A stretch of DNA of 64,000 nt from 2-02-FULL-55-14 sp964534125 (lineage in GTDB: Bacteria > Bacteroidota > Ignavibacteria > UBA10030), in assembly GCA_964534125.1 (NCBI GenBank), contig CAZHOJ010000009.1:72541-136540 (forward strand), in the 5' to 3' direction. A program made the position numbers and the translations under genes. Below are positions 25,187-33,306 of this stretch, one piece after another; position 1 is the stretch's first letter; the number at the start of each line of letters is the position of its first letter. The notes below the pieces were generated by a model. It saw nothing but the letters and a program-made list of their open reading frames with translations, was not told the origin of the DNA and ran no database searches.

Positions 25187-26176
25187 TCAGCCGGTCACAT
25201 AAGGATATCCCTTGATCTCAGATGCAGTGAATTTCGTTCCCGGCATCGTGTCATAGATCATAGCGTTCGCACCGTACAGGATCGACTTCCCGTCGTATCC
25301 CAGGAGGCGCAGATACATTGCCACGAACGAGCTGGTCTGCCCGGAATAGCAGTAGACGGCGACCGGCTTGTCCGTTGGAAGTGTCTTCAGGAATGTCGAG
25401 CTCTTCAGGTCGGCCTTCGGTGTATACTGGACGGCCCCCGGAATATGACCCGCCAGATACTCGCTCTCGGGCCAGTAGTTCACAATGTAGTACCCGGTCA
25501 AGTTCGTGAAGAGCGTTCCATTGGAAACGGAAGCGGCGCTGTAGCCCTCGGTCAGGACCGCCTGCACCCGTGCTTCCAGTATCTCGGCACCTGTGGTCTT
25601 GCCGGTGGTGAGGGTCGGGAGGCTGCCTGCAGCGGCTTTCGCATGCGCCGTGGTCTCGAACTGCGGCGCGCGGGTGTTGAGCATATTGCTGAGCCACCTG
25701 GTCGTCGCGAAGGTGCTGTCCCACGAGCACATTCCCCATTTCAGCGAGTAGACATTGCTGTATCCCATCACCCGGAGGGCCATCGCTCCCCATCCCGCAG
25801 TCTGTCCGGAGTAGCAGATGATGACGATGCGGGCGTAACCCGATGCGTTGATGCCCTGCACGTGCGTGAGGAGGTTCGCCGATGTGACGTTAACGGCTCC
25901 ATCGATCCGGCCTGCGGAGAAGTCGGAGGCCGAACGGATATCGATGAGGTACTGTGTCGTCGGCGCGCTCAGCTGGGTCGTGCGGACCGCCTCTGCGGAG
26001 ACGATGGAGGGGGCGGAGGTGTTGAGATAGTCCCCGTTCGCTTCGAGGTAGTCAACGAGCACCTGTGCTTCATTGATAGCCTCGGGTGCGGTGGTGTCGT
26101 CATCCTTCTCGCACCCGACCGCGAACACGAACAGCGGCAGGACAAAAAGGATCAGATATGGGTTGATGCGTCTCAT
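25187..26176 (-). CDS. Tandem rhodanese-domain lipoprotein
   Basis: A 329-aa protein with a lipoprotein signal (lipobox FAVGC, followed by EKDDD). It has two rhodanese domains, about 55-160 and 185-320. Each carries an intact active-site loop: IICYSGQTA and VYCYSGQTS, so both Cys nucleophiles are present, unlike many tandem rhodaneses where one is inactive. The structural rhodanese features DIRSASDFSAGRIDGAVNV and YWPESEYLAGHIPGAV are seen. Predicted role: sulfur transfer or persulfide handling at the cell envelope. It is 29 nt downstream of the multihaem cytochrome gene, with AGGAAGG as SD, and is the last gene before a strong terminator. Confidence 0.88.
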   Translation of the reverse strand: MRRINPYLILFVLPLFVFAVGCEKDDDTTAPEAINEAQVLVDYLEANGDYLNTSAPSIVSAEAVRTTQLSAPTTQYLIDIRSASDFSAGRIDGAVNVTSANLLTHVQGINASGYARIVIICYSGQTAGWGAMALRVMGYSNVYSLKWGMCSWDSTFATTRWLSNMLNTRAPQFETTAHAKAAAGSLPTLTTGKTTGAEILEARVQAVLTEGYSAASVSNGTLFTNLTGYYIVNYWPESEYLAGHIPGAVQYTPKADLKSSTFLKTLPTDKPVAVYCYSGQTSSFVAMYLRLLGYDGKSILYGANAMIYDTMPGTKFTASEIKGYPYVTG

Positions 26177-26205
26177 GGGATACCTTCCTTACTAAGGTTG
26201 AGGAG

Positions 26206-27705
26206 TTACGGTGCGTTCCAGGTTGCCGGGAGCTTCCCGTCGACCACGATGTCGAGGTCCGCGTTCACTTCCCAGCTCTGGAGGTCTGTTGAGTACAGGT
26301 ATAGTCCGATGTTCCGGTAGGTCGTTCCTTCTTTTATGACATGGCAATTGTCGTAGCACGCGGCCCCCGTCGATACCTGTGTCCGTGAGGTCCAGCGCAG
26401 AATGTTGTGCGGTGTCGTGTATTTGTAGGTCGGGCGTACATCGAAGTTTGCCAGGGCAGCGGTGCCGTAGTTCTGCCATGAATCCGGGGCCATGAGCGAT
26501 TGACGCAGCGTGACGAAAGTATAGGGCTGGCCGTTGATCGGTGAGACCTTGATATCTGGCAATGGATTCCGGCCGATCTTGAAGCCCTGATATGAGGGGA
26601 CGCGTGCCCCCTCGCCGCCGATATGGCAGCTCCCGCAGTTGTTGTAGGCCTGCGAATGGCACGTATGGCAGTTCAGGTCGTTGATGTGCTGCGTATGATA
26701 CTGGTTCGTTGTCGCTACAGACGGGTGACAGTCAAGGCATGATGGTAGGGCGGGGACCTTGTAGCGCTGATCGTAGACCTGACCGTCGCCATGCAGCTCG
26801 GTGCCTGAGTGACACGTGAGGCAGTGGAAGGACCTCTCGGTCAGGTGCACATCCGGCACCGTGCCGGAGCCGATGCCGAAGTATGCATGGCCTCCGCGGC
26901 TTGTATGACAGGCCACGCAGTTTTCCCGCATATCGGGTATTCTTTTGAACTCATGGCCCCACAGGAGTCCACCTCCCCCCGCCTTCGGGCGGTTCAGGTG
27001 GCAGTCGCCGCATCCAGCATGGCATTTCGCACAATTGACCTCATACCCTGCTTTCATCTGATCGGAAAGCTCGTCGAACGACCCGACGCCGGCACGGAGG
27101 AACACCATGCTCTTCTGCCCCCAGCCGCCGCGATGAATGCTGTTATGATAGAGTCCGGCGATGGATGCATGGCATGGCGTGCAGGTAAACTCTGCATGCT
27201 CGGACGGATGGCGGACGAAATCCCCGCCGTGGGCGATAGCTTTATCGTCAGAGGTATCGTCGCCGTTGTGACAGGACGTGCAGCCATGATCGTAGTGTGC
27301 CGAATTCTTGAAGGACTCGAATCCGGTGCCTCCCATGTAGACACGATCGTATGGCTCGATGTGGGGGGTCTCGCCGCCGCAGCCGCCGCCGCCGGCAGCA
27401 GTATCGGGAGAGGCGATGGCCTTCAGAAGTGCGTAGTCAGTGTGGCAGGTCTCGCAGGTGCTGACGCCAGAGGCGAGGTCAGAACCGGGATCGGCTGTCT
27501 CGGTGTTCTGCTCGCATCCCATGGGGAGGAACAGAACACACACGGCCGCAAAGAAAAGAACGGCCGTACTACCGGGACTGCTCCATCTGCTTGTGCTGCT
27601 CGAGCCAGCCCCGGACGGTGGTGACCATCTGGGCGAGACTGTCGCCGAGAGACGCGTGAACGTTCTGAGGAATATCCTGAAGGATTTCTTCGTGGATTTG
27701 GACAT
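26206..27705 (-). CDS. Multihaem c-type cytochrome lipoprotein (11 haem motifs)
   Basis: A 499-aa exported cytochrome. Ten CxxCH motifs are visible (CETCH, CTSCH, CTPCH, CAKCH, CGDCH, CVACH, CLTCH, CLDCH, CHTCH, CGSCH) plus one CxxxCH (CYDNCH), so up to 11 haems. Many further His residues can be distal ligands. A hydrophobic stretch ends in LPMGC followed by EQNTET, an apparent lipobox. The only canonical start, ATG 27703-27705 with GGAG 7 nt upstream, lies 137 nt inside the preceding marR gene. This gives an unusually long Arg/Ser-rich n-region of about 48 residues before the hydrophobic core. The true start may be non-canonical. Likely periplasmic or surface electron transfer; no quinol or metal-reduction partner is adjacent. 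Confidence 0.85.
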   Translation of the reverse strand: MSKSTKKSFRIFLRTFTRLSATVSPRWSPPSGAGSSSTSRWSSPGSTAVLFFAAVCVLFLPMGCEQNTETADPGSDLASGVSTCETCHTDYALLKAIASPDTAAGGGGCGGETPHIEPYDRVYMGGTGFESFKNSAHYDHGCTSCHNGDDTSDDKAIAHGGDFVRHPSEHAEFTCTPCHASIAGLYHNSIHRGGWGQKSMVFLRAGVGSFDELSDQMKAGYEVNCAKCHAGCGDCHLNRPKAGGGGLLWGHEFKRIPDMRENCVACHTSRGGHAYFGIGSGTVPDVHLTERSFHCLTCHSGTELHGDGQVYDQRYKVPALPSCLDCHPSVATTNQYHTQHINDLNCHTCHSQAYNNCGSCHIGGEGARVPSYQGFKIGRNPLPDIKVSPINGQPYTFVTLRQSLMAPDSWQNYGTAALANFDVRPTYKYTTPHNILRWTSRTQVSTGAACYDNCHVIKEGTTYRNIGLYLYSTDLQSWEVNADLDIVVDGKLPATWNAP

Positions 27706-28048
27706 GGCGCTTCTCCAGTTCCTTTGCCAGCTCCAATCCGTGAGGCGTCAGCGAGATCACATATTCCCGTCGGTCCCTGGGGTCCTCATTACGCGCGATG
27801 AATCCACGCTCCTGCAGTTGATCGAGGATCCTCGTCAGCCTGCTGCCGCTCAGCCCGAGGCGCTTGTTCAGGGTCTTCTGAGAAATGTGCTGCTCACCGC
27901 GGAACAACCGAATGGTCCGGAATTCGGATTGAGATAGACCGAACTCTTCAGCCATCGTCACTTCCTTCTCCTGGCAGAGGACCAGAAGAGTGAAGGTCAG
28001 GTCCGCGATCCTTTCCGCGTTCTCACGAATGTTCTTGTTCTGGGGCAT
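27569..28048 (-). CDS. MarR family transcriptional regulator
   Basis: A 159-aa winged-helix regulator. The fold is seen as a dimerisation helix, then HTH (HISQKTLNKRLGLSGSRLTRILDQLQ), then the wing (RNEDPRDRREYVISLTPHG, with the conserved DxRxR pattern), then long C-terminal helices. Cys25 is near the N-terminus and could act as a redox sensor, but this is speculation. It is the first gene of the operon with the multihaem cytochrome and rhodanese lipoprotein, so it probably regulates them and itself. AGGAG lies 6 nt before the ATG. Confidence 0.92.
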   Translation of the reverse strand: MPQNKNIRENAERIADLTFTLLVLCQEKEVTMAEEFGLSQSEFRTIRLFRGEQHISQKTLNKRLGLSGSRLTRILDQLQERGFIARNEDPRDRREYVISLTPHGLELAKELEKRHVQIHEEILQDIPQNVHASLGDSLAQMVTTVRGWLEQHKQMEQSR

Positions 28049-28060
28049 GAGTGCTCCTAC

Positions 28061-28091
28061 GAATTATTGCTAGAGACAATTATTGTGCCAA
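28061..28091 (-). promoter_or_regulatory. Candidate marR promoter with repeated operator-like sites
   Basis: On the minus strand TTGGCA (28086-28091), 17 nt, then AATAAT (28063-28068) fit a promoter. CAATAATTG (28077-28085), a 9-bp palindrome, is repeated 16 bp away as CAATAATTC (28061-28069), overlapping the -10. This layout suits MarR autorepression. The predicted leader would be very short, so the exact start is uncertain. Confidence 0.4.
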
Positions 28092-28258
28092 TGAAGAATG
28101 TGTGATGATACGTTATCCTGGCGACATTCTCAAATGTGGGACCCAGAATCAGGGAAAGTGACCGATAATGGTTCCTACAAGCAGGAAGGCCATGGGTGTC
28201 ATGCAAAAGCATTCCGATGATATTTCAATGAAATAAGCATAGAATAGATCCTCACCGT

Positions 28259-29194
28259 ATGCACATGCTATCACTCTTCTTTTGGCTTCTGGCATGGTCC
28301 GCGTGTATGCCCGGAGGAACACCCGGCGGCATGCTCACGCCATCCCCCGCACACACATTGTCTGACTCGCTCATCACAGCGATAGACTCGATGAGATCAG
28401 CTTCATGTGAGTGGCTGAGGACCAGCCCAACGTCATATCTGGCGGCGGTCGCACGGGTAGATTTCGGGGATAAAGAGACACTCACCGTGGGGACCGATCC
28501 ATCGAATGATGTCGTGGTACCGGAGGATGCCTTTGCCGCAAGACACCTCGCGGTCACAGTCGCAGGAGATTCGTTCAGGGTCCGAACTGTCGATCCGCAA
28601 GCCCTATGGATAATAGATGGAGATACACTGAAGGGCGAACGCATGCTCGGCCCATCGTACATCTCCGTCGGCAGGTTCAAGCTTCGCCTGTCCCATCAAC
28701 GATTTCCGGCGATCATTGTGTTCGATCCGTCCAGTCCACGGTTCAGTGAATTCAAAGGGCTCTCGTTCTTCCCTGTCGACCTTCGATATCGGTTCACACT
28801 CAGCATGGACCGCAATCCCCGGCAGGACACGGTCGTTATTCTTTCGACTCGGGGGAGTATGCGGCATGCCGTTCGGGAAGGATGGTTCCGCTTTATTATA
28901 GAGGGCGTTCCATGTACGTTGGAAGTGTCCCGCTTGCTGGAGCCCGGCATTGGTGACCACACGTACAGCATCTTCTTCCGGGACAGAACATCCGGTGTCG
29001 AAACATATCCCGTCGGGCGTTATCTCGATGTCGAGCGCCGTGCCGACGGACAGTTTGTGCTCGACTTCAACCAGGCGTACAATCCGGCATGCGCGATCTC
29101 TCCCTTCTACAATTGTCCGCTGCCGCCGGAGCAGAACACGCTCCCCGTCCCGATCCCTGTCGGAGAAAAAGATTCGCACTACCTGGACCATTGA
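28259..29194 (+). CDS. DUF1684 protein with FHA-like N-terminal domain
   Basis: A 311-aa exported protein with an N-terminal signal and a Cys (WSACMPGG) that may be lipidated. About 65-140 looks like a forkhead-associated beta sandwich (VGTDPSNDVVVPED, then RHLAVTVAGDSFRV). About 150-311 is the DUF1684 domain, with the hallmarks FFPVDLRYRF, SIFFRDRTSGVETYPVGRYL, VLDFNQAYNPACA and CPLPPEQNTLPVPIPVGEKD. DUF1684 function is unknown. It lies 21 nt upstream of an M28 peptidase gene and shares its transcript. In other genomes DUF1684 often occurs alone; the FHA-like N-terminus and the peptidase partner are part of what is seen here. Confidence 0.82.
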   Translation: MHMLSLFFWLLAWSACMPGGTPGGMLTPSPAHTLSDSLITAIDSMRSASCEWLRTSPTSYLAAVARVDFGDKETLTVGTDPSNDVVVPEDAFAARHLAVTVAGDSFRVRTVDPQALWIIDGDTLKGERMLGPSYISVGRFKLRLSHQRFPAIIVFDPSSPRFSEFKGLSFFPVDLRYRFTLSMDRNPRQDTVVILSTRGSMRHAVREGWFRFIIEGVPCTLEVSRLLEPGIGDHTYSIFFRDRTSGVETYPVGRYLDVERRADGQFVLDFNQAYNPACAISPFYNCPLPPEQNTLPVPIPVGEKDSHYLDH

Positions 29195-29215
29195 CACTTA
29201 CCTGAGGAATGACAC

Positions 29216-30865
29216 ATGAAACAGATGACCATACTCATTTCGCTCTTCTTCCTCCTCTCGAGCTGTGCGCAGCAGGACATCGACCGCGTCATGACGTCTG
29301 TGAGTGAACAGTCCGTGATGCAGCATGTTGAGGCGCTGTCGCATGATTCGCTCCGCGGTCGCAAGCCCGGGACCGAGGGAGAGGTGCTGACCACTGCGTA
29401 TCTTGTCGGGAAGTTATCATCGTATGGACTGGAGCCGGCCGGGGAGAACGGTTCGTTCTACCAGGATGTGAAGATCCTGGGGCAATCACTCCGCCCCGGG
29501 TCATTTGCTGAGATCGCCAAGGGGACGAAGCGTCTGGCGCTGAGGGAGCGTGACGACATGGTCATGTTCAGCGGCGCCCCGAAACCGGTCGTGCGCGTGC
29601 AGGACCGGGAGATCGTATTCGTCGGATATGGAGTGGACGCTCCGGAACAATCGTGGGACGACTATAAGGGATATGATGTGAGGGGGAAGGTCCTGCTCTT
29701 CCTGAACAACGACCCTCCGTCTGACGATCCGTCCGTGTTCGGCGGTACGGCGCGCACATACTACGGCCGGTGGACGTACAAGTACGACGTCGCAGCCGCA
29801 AAAGGGGCGGCGGGAGCCATCGTTATCCACAATGACAGCTCAGCAGGATATCCGTGGAGCGTCGTCGCGAACGGGTGGAGCGGCGAGAATCTGATGCTGG
29901 CAAGCCAGGCCGAAGGCTCATCGCTCGATTTTCAGGGCTGGTTCACGAACAACGCCACCCGCGAGGTGTTTACCCTCGCCGGCAAGGATTTTGAGGCGCT
30001 CGCCGAGGCGGCCACGAAGCCGGACTTCCGGCCCGTTCCGCTCGGGGTCGCGCTCCGTGCCCGCATGAACCTGGCGCTCCGTACGATCGATGGCAAGAAC
30101 GTCATCGGGCGCCTGGCGGGAAGCGACCCGGAACTCTCGAAAGAGGCGATCCTCTTCACGTCTCACCACGACCATCTCGGCGTCGGATTTCCGGTCGACG
30201 GAGATTCTATCTACAACGGCGCTCTGGACAATGCATCCGGTATGGCGATGTCGCTCGAGATGGCGCGGGCCTTCGCCGGGCTTCCGACGCGTCCGAAGAG
30301 ATCGCTGCTGTTCAGCTTTGTGACAGCAGAGGAGGAGGGACTCCTCGGTTCTCAGTTCCTCGCAACGCATCCAACGCTCCCCTTGCGGGATATCGTTGCC
30401 GTCGTCAATATCGATGGTTTCAACATCCACGGCCCGACGTCGGACATCAACTTCCTCGGGTACGACCGTTCCTCGCTGGGGAAGGACATCGACGCCGTCG
30501 CGTCTGTCATGAATATGACTGTCAGCCCGGACCCGGCCCCGGAACAGGGATCCTTCTACAGGAGCGACCACTTCAGCTTTGCGAAGGTCGGTATCCCATG
30601 TCTGTCGATGGGAGGCGGGTCAAAGTTCATCGGCAAGCCGGACGACTATGCGGAAACGGTCCGGAAGGAATATCGTGAGAAGCATTACCATCAGCCGTCC
30701 GATCAATTGTCCGCAGACGAGCCATGGGAACTTGGCGGCATGTTCCAGCAATTCGAGTTCGTCGCGCGCCTCACGCTTCGGATCGCCGATGCGGCTGAGA
30801 AGCCGGTGTGGAATGCAGGGGACGAATTCGAGGCGGCACGCCTGGCTACTCTCAGGGCAGAATAG
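29216..30865 (+). CDS. M28 family metallopeptidase with PA domain, lipoprotein
   Basis: A 549-aa exported zinc aminopeptidase-like enzyme. It has a lipoprotein signal (FFLLSSC, then AQQ). A protease-associated (PA) insert runs at about 135-255. The M28 catalytic core follows with all ligand regions: TSHHDHLG (His, Asp), GALDNASG (Asp), TAEEEGLLGS (catalytic and ligand Glu), NIDGFN (Asp) and RSDHFSF (His). It probably releases N-terminal residues from peptides outside the inner membrane. Second gene of a two-gene operon with the DUF1684 protein; a strong terminator follows. Confidence 0.92.
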   Translation: MKQMTILISLFFLLSSCAQQDIDRVMTSVSEQSVMQHVEALSHDSLRGRKPGTEGEVLTTAYLVGKLSSYGLEPAGENGSFYQDVKILGQSLRPGSFAEIAKGTKRLALRERDDMVMFSGAPKPVVRVQDREIVFVGYGVDAPEQSWDDYKGYDVRGKVLLFLNNDPPSDDPSVFGGTARTYYGRWTYKYDVAAAKGAAGAIVIHNDSSAGYPWSVVANGWSGENLMLASQAEGSSLDFQGWFTNNATREVFTLAGKDFEALAEAATKPDFRPVPLGVALRARMNLALRTIDGKNVIGRLAGSDPELSKEAILFTSHHDHLGVGFPVDGDSIYNGALDNASGMAMSLEMARAFAGLPTRPKRSLLFSFVTAEEEGLLGSQFLATHPTLPLRDIVAVVNIDGFNIHGPTSDINFLGYDRSSLGKDIDAVASVMNMTVSPDPAPEQGSFYRSDHFSFAKVGIPCLSMGGGSKFIGKPDDYAETVRKEYREKHYHQPSDQLSADEPWELGGMFQQFEFVARLTLRIADAAEKPVWNAGDEFEAARLATLRAE

Positions 30866-30887
30866 ATCAGCGAAAAATATCTGAAGG

Positions 30888-30924
30888 AAGCCCCGCACTC
30901 TGACCGAGGCGGGGCTTCTTTTTG
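30888..30924 (+). terminator. Rho-independent terminator after the M28 gene
   Basis: A 9-bp perfect stem AAGCCCCGC / GCGGGGCTT is followed by CTTTTT. It lies 22 nt after the stop, and also faces the convergent epimerase gene. Confidence 0.88.
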
Positions 30925-30933
30925 GCAGGCCTA

Positions 30934-31920
30934 TCACAACCAACCGTTCTGCTCATACCAACGGTACGTCTCCTGAAATCCGCGGTCCCCGGCAATGCTG
31001 GTGCGAAATCCTGTGCAGGTTTCCAGGTGCGATGGAGAGCAGGTCCAGTACGGCTGCAGGAGGTCTCTTAGTTTTTCGCGGTTGAGCGGAAGCGGTTGAG
31101 GAAGGAGCCGGGAAACCATCTCCGAACAGCTGGCGGCGGCACGAAGGAGAGAGAGGGGAATGGTGACCGTGTGCAGTGTCCTTCTGGCTGCAGCAGCAAG
31201 GAATCGAAAGATGTCATCGTATGAATATTCGACCGGGTCTGCGACGAAGAAGACCTCTCCGGCAGCGGCCGGGTGGAACGCACACTGCGCTATAGCGTTC
31301 GCCAGGTCCCTGACGTGGATGATACTCAGGTGAGCGTTGCTCCTTCCAAGGACCGGCTTCAGTCCCCGCGAAGCCCACTTGAAGAACTCGAAGATATCCC
31401 TGTCCCGCGGGCCGTAGACGGCGGGAGGCCGCAGGATGGTCACCTCCATGTCTCCCGACGCCTCCATCACAAGAAGCTCGGCCTGACGCTTCGACCTTCC
31501 GTAGGCCGTGGATGGATTGCAGATCGTCTGTTCCGACACAGGTCTCCCATCCGGATTCGGTCCGACAGCGGTCAGGCTGCTGATGAGGCAGAACCTCTTC
31601 ACGCCTGCCATTCGTGAAGCCTCCAGGAGTGCGGCAGTTGTTGTCACATTTCCGTCCCAGTACCCCTGCTCCTGTGTCGCCTTCGTTGTCCCGGCGACAT
31701 GAATAACAACGTCAGTTCCCTTGAGATGTCGCGTGAGAGCGTGTTTGTCTGTCAGGTCGACCTTTGTCACCGGGGGATGAAGCTCCTCCAGCCAGGACAT
31801 ATCCTTTCGTCCCGGTCGCACAGCACATGTATACGGGATCCCGAGCTCATGTAAGTGTTCGGCGACATGGCTCCCCACGAAGCCCGTTGCGCCGGTCAGA
31901 AATACTGTTCGTCCCGTCAT
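30934..31920 (-). CDS. NAD-dependent epimerase/dehydratase (extended SDR)
   Basis: A 328-aa extended short-chain dehydrogenase. It has the N-terminal NAD(P) loop TGATGFVGSHVAEHL, the catalytic YGRSK (Tyr, Lys), Ser in ISSLTAVGP, and the substrate-side RPPAVYGPRD. Acts on a nucleotide sugar, sterol-like or flavonol-like substrate; this cannot be narrowed. It is 3 nt downstream of a related SDR gene and is surely co-transcribed with it. The two are paralogous in fold but differ clearly in sequence. Confidence 0.85.
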   Translation of the reverse strand: MTGRTVFLTGATGFVGSHVAEHLHELGIPYTCAVRPGRKDMSWLEELHPPVTKVDLTDKHALTRHLKGTDVVIHVAGTTKATQEQGYWDGNVTTTAALLEASRMAGVKRFCLISSLTAVGPNPDGRPVSEQTICNPSTAYGRSKRQAELLVMEASGDMEVTILRPPAVYGPRDRDIFEFFKWASRGLKPVLGRSNAHLSIIHVRDLANAIAQCAFHPAAAGEVFFVADPVEYSYDDIFRFLAAAARRTLHTVTIPLSLLRAAASCSEMVSRLLPQPLPLNREKLRDLLQPYWTCSPSHLETCTGFRTSIAGDRGFQETYRWYEQNGWL

Positions 31921-31923
31921 GGT

Positions 31924-32955
31924 CTACCCCCGATGTGTCGATGCGGGTGAAAAGACCTCGGACGGACGCAGCATTCCCGTATGCACCATCCATCGGATCA
32001 CATCCTGGATCGCCTTTCGAAGCGGCGTCACGCGATACCCCAGTTCGTGTCTGGCCTTTGCACAGGATGTTGTCCAGTCACTCAGGAATACTCTGGTCCA
32101 TCCGGGAGTGATGAGGGGAGACAGGCCGGTCAGGTCTGCGATCATCTCCTGTACCCTCGCAAATGGGAGAGCGACCCACGCCGGCATGTGGACCATATGG
32201 CGTGAGATACCGCTCACATCCGCGATAAGGTCGAACAATGCATTGAACGAAATGTTCTCTCCACCCAGAATGTAGTGGGATCCCGGCTTTCCATGCTCCA
32301 TGGCGCGCGTGTACCCATCGACAAGGTCCTCGAGATAGACGTAATTGCCGATAGCCTCGCCCGTCCCCGGAATGAGGCGCCATTTTCCCTGCAGATACCA
32401 CAGGATCATCTTCGTCACGGAGTTCGCATCGTTGATGGGGCCTGGCCCGAAGACGCGGGTTGGATGGACCGTCACCACCGGCAGTCCCTTCCGGATGTAC
32501 CGGTGCGCCACAATTTCTGCCGCTGCCTTCGATCGTTCGTAGGTGTTGTAGTAGTCGGTCACCCGTACGGTCTCCTCTGTGATCTCACCGTCAGTGACCG
32601 GTCCAATGGTGAGGTTCGTGGAGGTGATGACGACACGTTCGACCCGCTGCGTCAGAGCGCATTTCAGCACCGTGTCGGTTCCCCGCACATTGACGTCGAA
32701 GAAGTCGTCGTTGCGCGGCAGCCATGCGCACGCACATGCGGCCAGATGGTACACCGTAGAACATCCGTGGAGAGCGGCACGGACATCCGCTTCTGAGCGA
32801 ACGTCACCGTAATGAACAGTACAATAAGGATGATGGACGGGCGACGATCCCGTGACGGGGAATCCGAGGACATGAACGCGCGCTCCCCGTCGCAGCAATG
32901 CTGACGCCAGAGCCGTGCCGATGAAGCCGGTCCCGCCGGTAATGAGAGTAGCCAT
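31924..32955 (-). CDS. NAD-dependent epimerase/dehydratase (extended SDR, HpnA / dihydroflavonol reductase-like)
   Basis: A 343-aa extended SDR. The start at 32955 is chosen because GGAGG is just upstream and the Rossmann loop (TLITGGTGFIGTALASAL) begins at residue 3; the longer open frame upstream lies in an inserted element. Tyr/Lys active site in YERSKAAAE, Ser in ITSTNLTIGP, HPTRVFGPGP and NYVYLEDLVDGY are family marks. Similarity in style to hopanoid-associated epimerase HpnA is noted but not decisive. First gene of a two-gene operon. A MITE-like element begins only 27 nt upstream of its start codon. Confidence 0.85.
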   Translation of the reverse strand: MATLITGGTGFIGTALASALLRRGARVHVLGFPVTGSSPVHHPYCTVHYGDVRSEADVRAALHGCSTVYHLAACACAWLPRNDDFFDVNVRGTDTVLKCALTQRVERVVITSTNLTIGPVTDGEITEETVRVTDYYNTYERSKAAAEIVAHRYIRKGLPVVTVHPTRVFGPGPINDANSVTKMILWYLQGKWRLIPGTGEAIGNYVYLEDLVDGYTRAMEHGKPGSHYILGGENISFNALFDLIADVSGISRHMVHMPAWVALPFARVQEMIADLTGLSPLITPGWTRVFLSDWTTSCAKARHELGYRVTPLRKAIQDVIRWMVHTGMLRPSEVFSPASTHRG

Positions 32956-32982
32956 GGAAGCCTCCGGGCGATGTGAAAGGCC

Positions 32983-33176
32983 TAACAGGCTGCGGAAGAA
33001 GTCAGCCAAGTAAGTTTCGCGCAGCGCCTGCCTGCCGAATGCCTGCAGACAGGCTCGCAGCGGGAGCAGCGAACGCAACGATCAAAATATCATCAAAAAC
33101 CGTGGCGTGCGTGGCATATTTGACATTCTCTGACCGTCGCGGTCGTTGCGCGAAATGTTTTTCCGCAAGCTCCTAA
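32983..33176. mobile_element. MITE-like element or IS remnant with inverted ends
   Basis: About 194 nt have related inverted ends. The left end starts TAACAGGCTGCGGAAGAA and contains TTTCGCGCAGCG. The right end, read on the minus strand, starts TTAGGAGCTTGCGGAAAAA and contains TTTCGCGCAACG. No transposase frame lies between them. An internal palindromic patch (around 33030-33060, CCTGC/GCAGG) is present. The AGGCTGCGGAAAAA-type end resembles ends of some IS elements. No clear target duplication is seen. Confidence 0.6.
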
Positions 33177-33280
33177 TGATGCGTGCATGTGGCCCTCAGA
33201 GAGCGGCCGATGCTTCGATAGACGATGAGGGCCACGATCAGGGCTGCGGCCACGATGCCGATTGTCAGTGCTGTGCTCAT
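33173..33280 (-). CDS. Tiny single-span membrane protein
   Basis: A 35-aa protein: Met-Ser-Thr, then a hydrophobic helix (about 4-22, TIGIVAAALIVALIVY), then a basic tail (RSIGRSLRA). The start at 33280 is favoured by GGAG 9 nt upstream; an in-frame ATG at 33295 has no such site. The stop codon TAG (33173-33175) lies inside the terminal repeat of the MITE-like element, so the last residues may have been changed by the insertion. It lies 26 nt after another tiny membrane protein, in line with the DUF3108-like gene. Function unknown. Confidence 0.5.
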   Translation of the reverse strand: MSTALTIGIVAAALIVALIVYRSIGRSLRATCTHH

Positions 33281-33306
33281 TGTCGTTGTCTCCATGTGGG
33301 TGTTCT

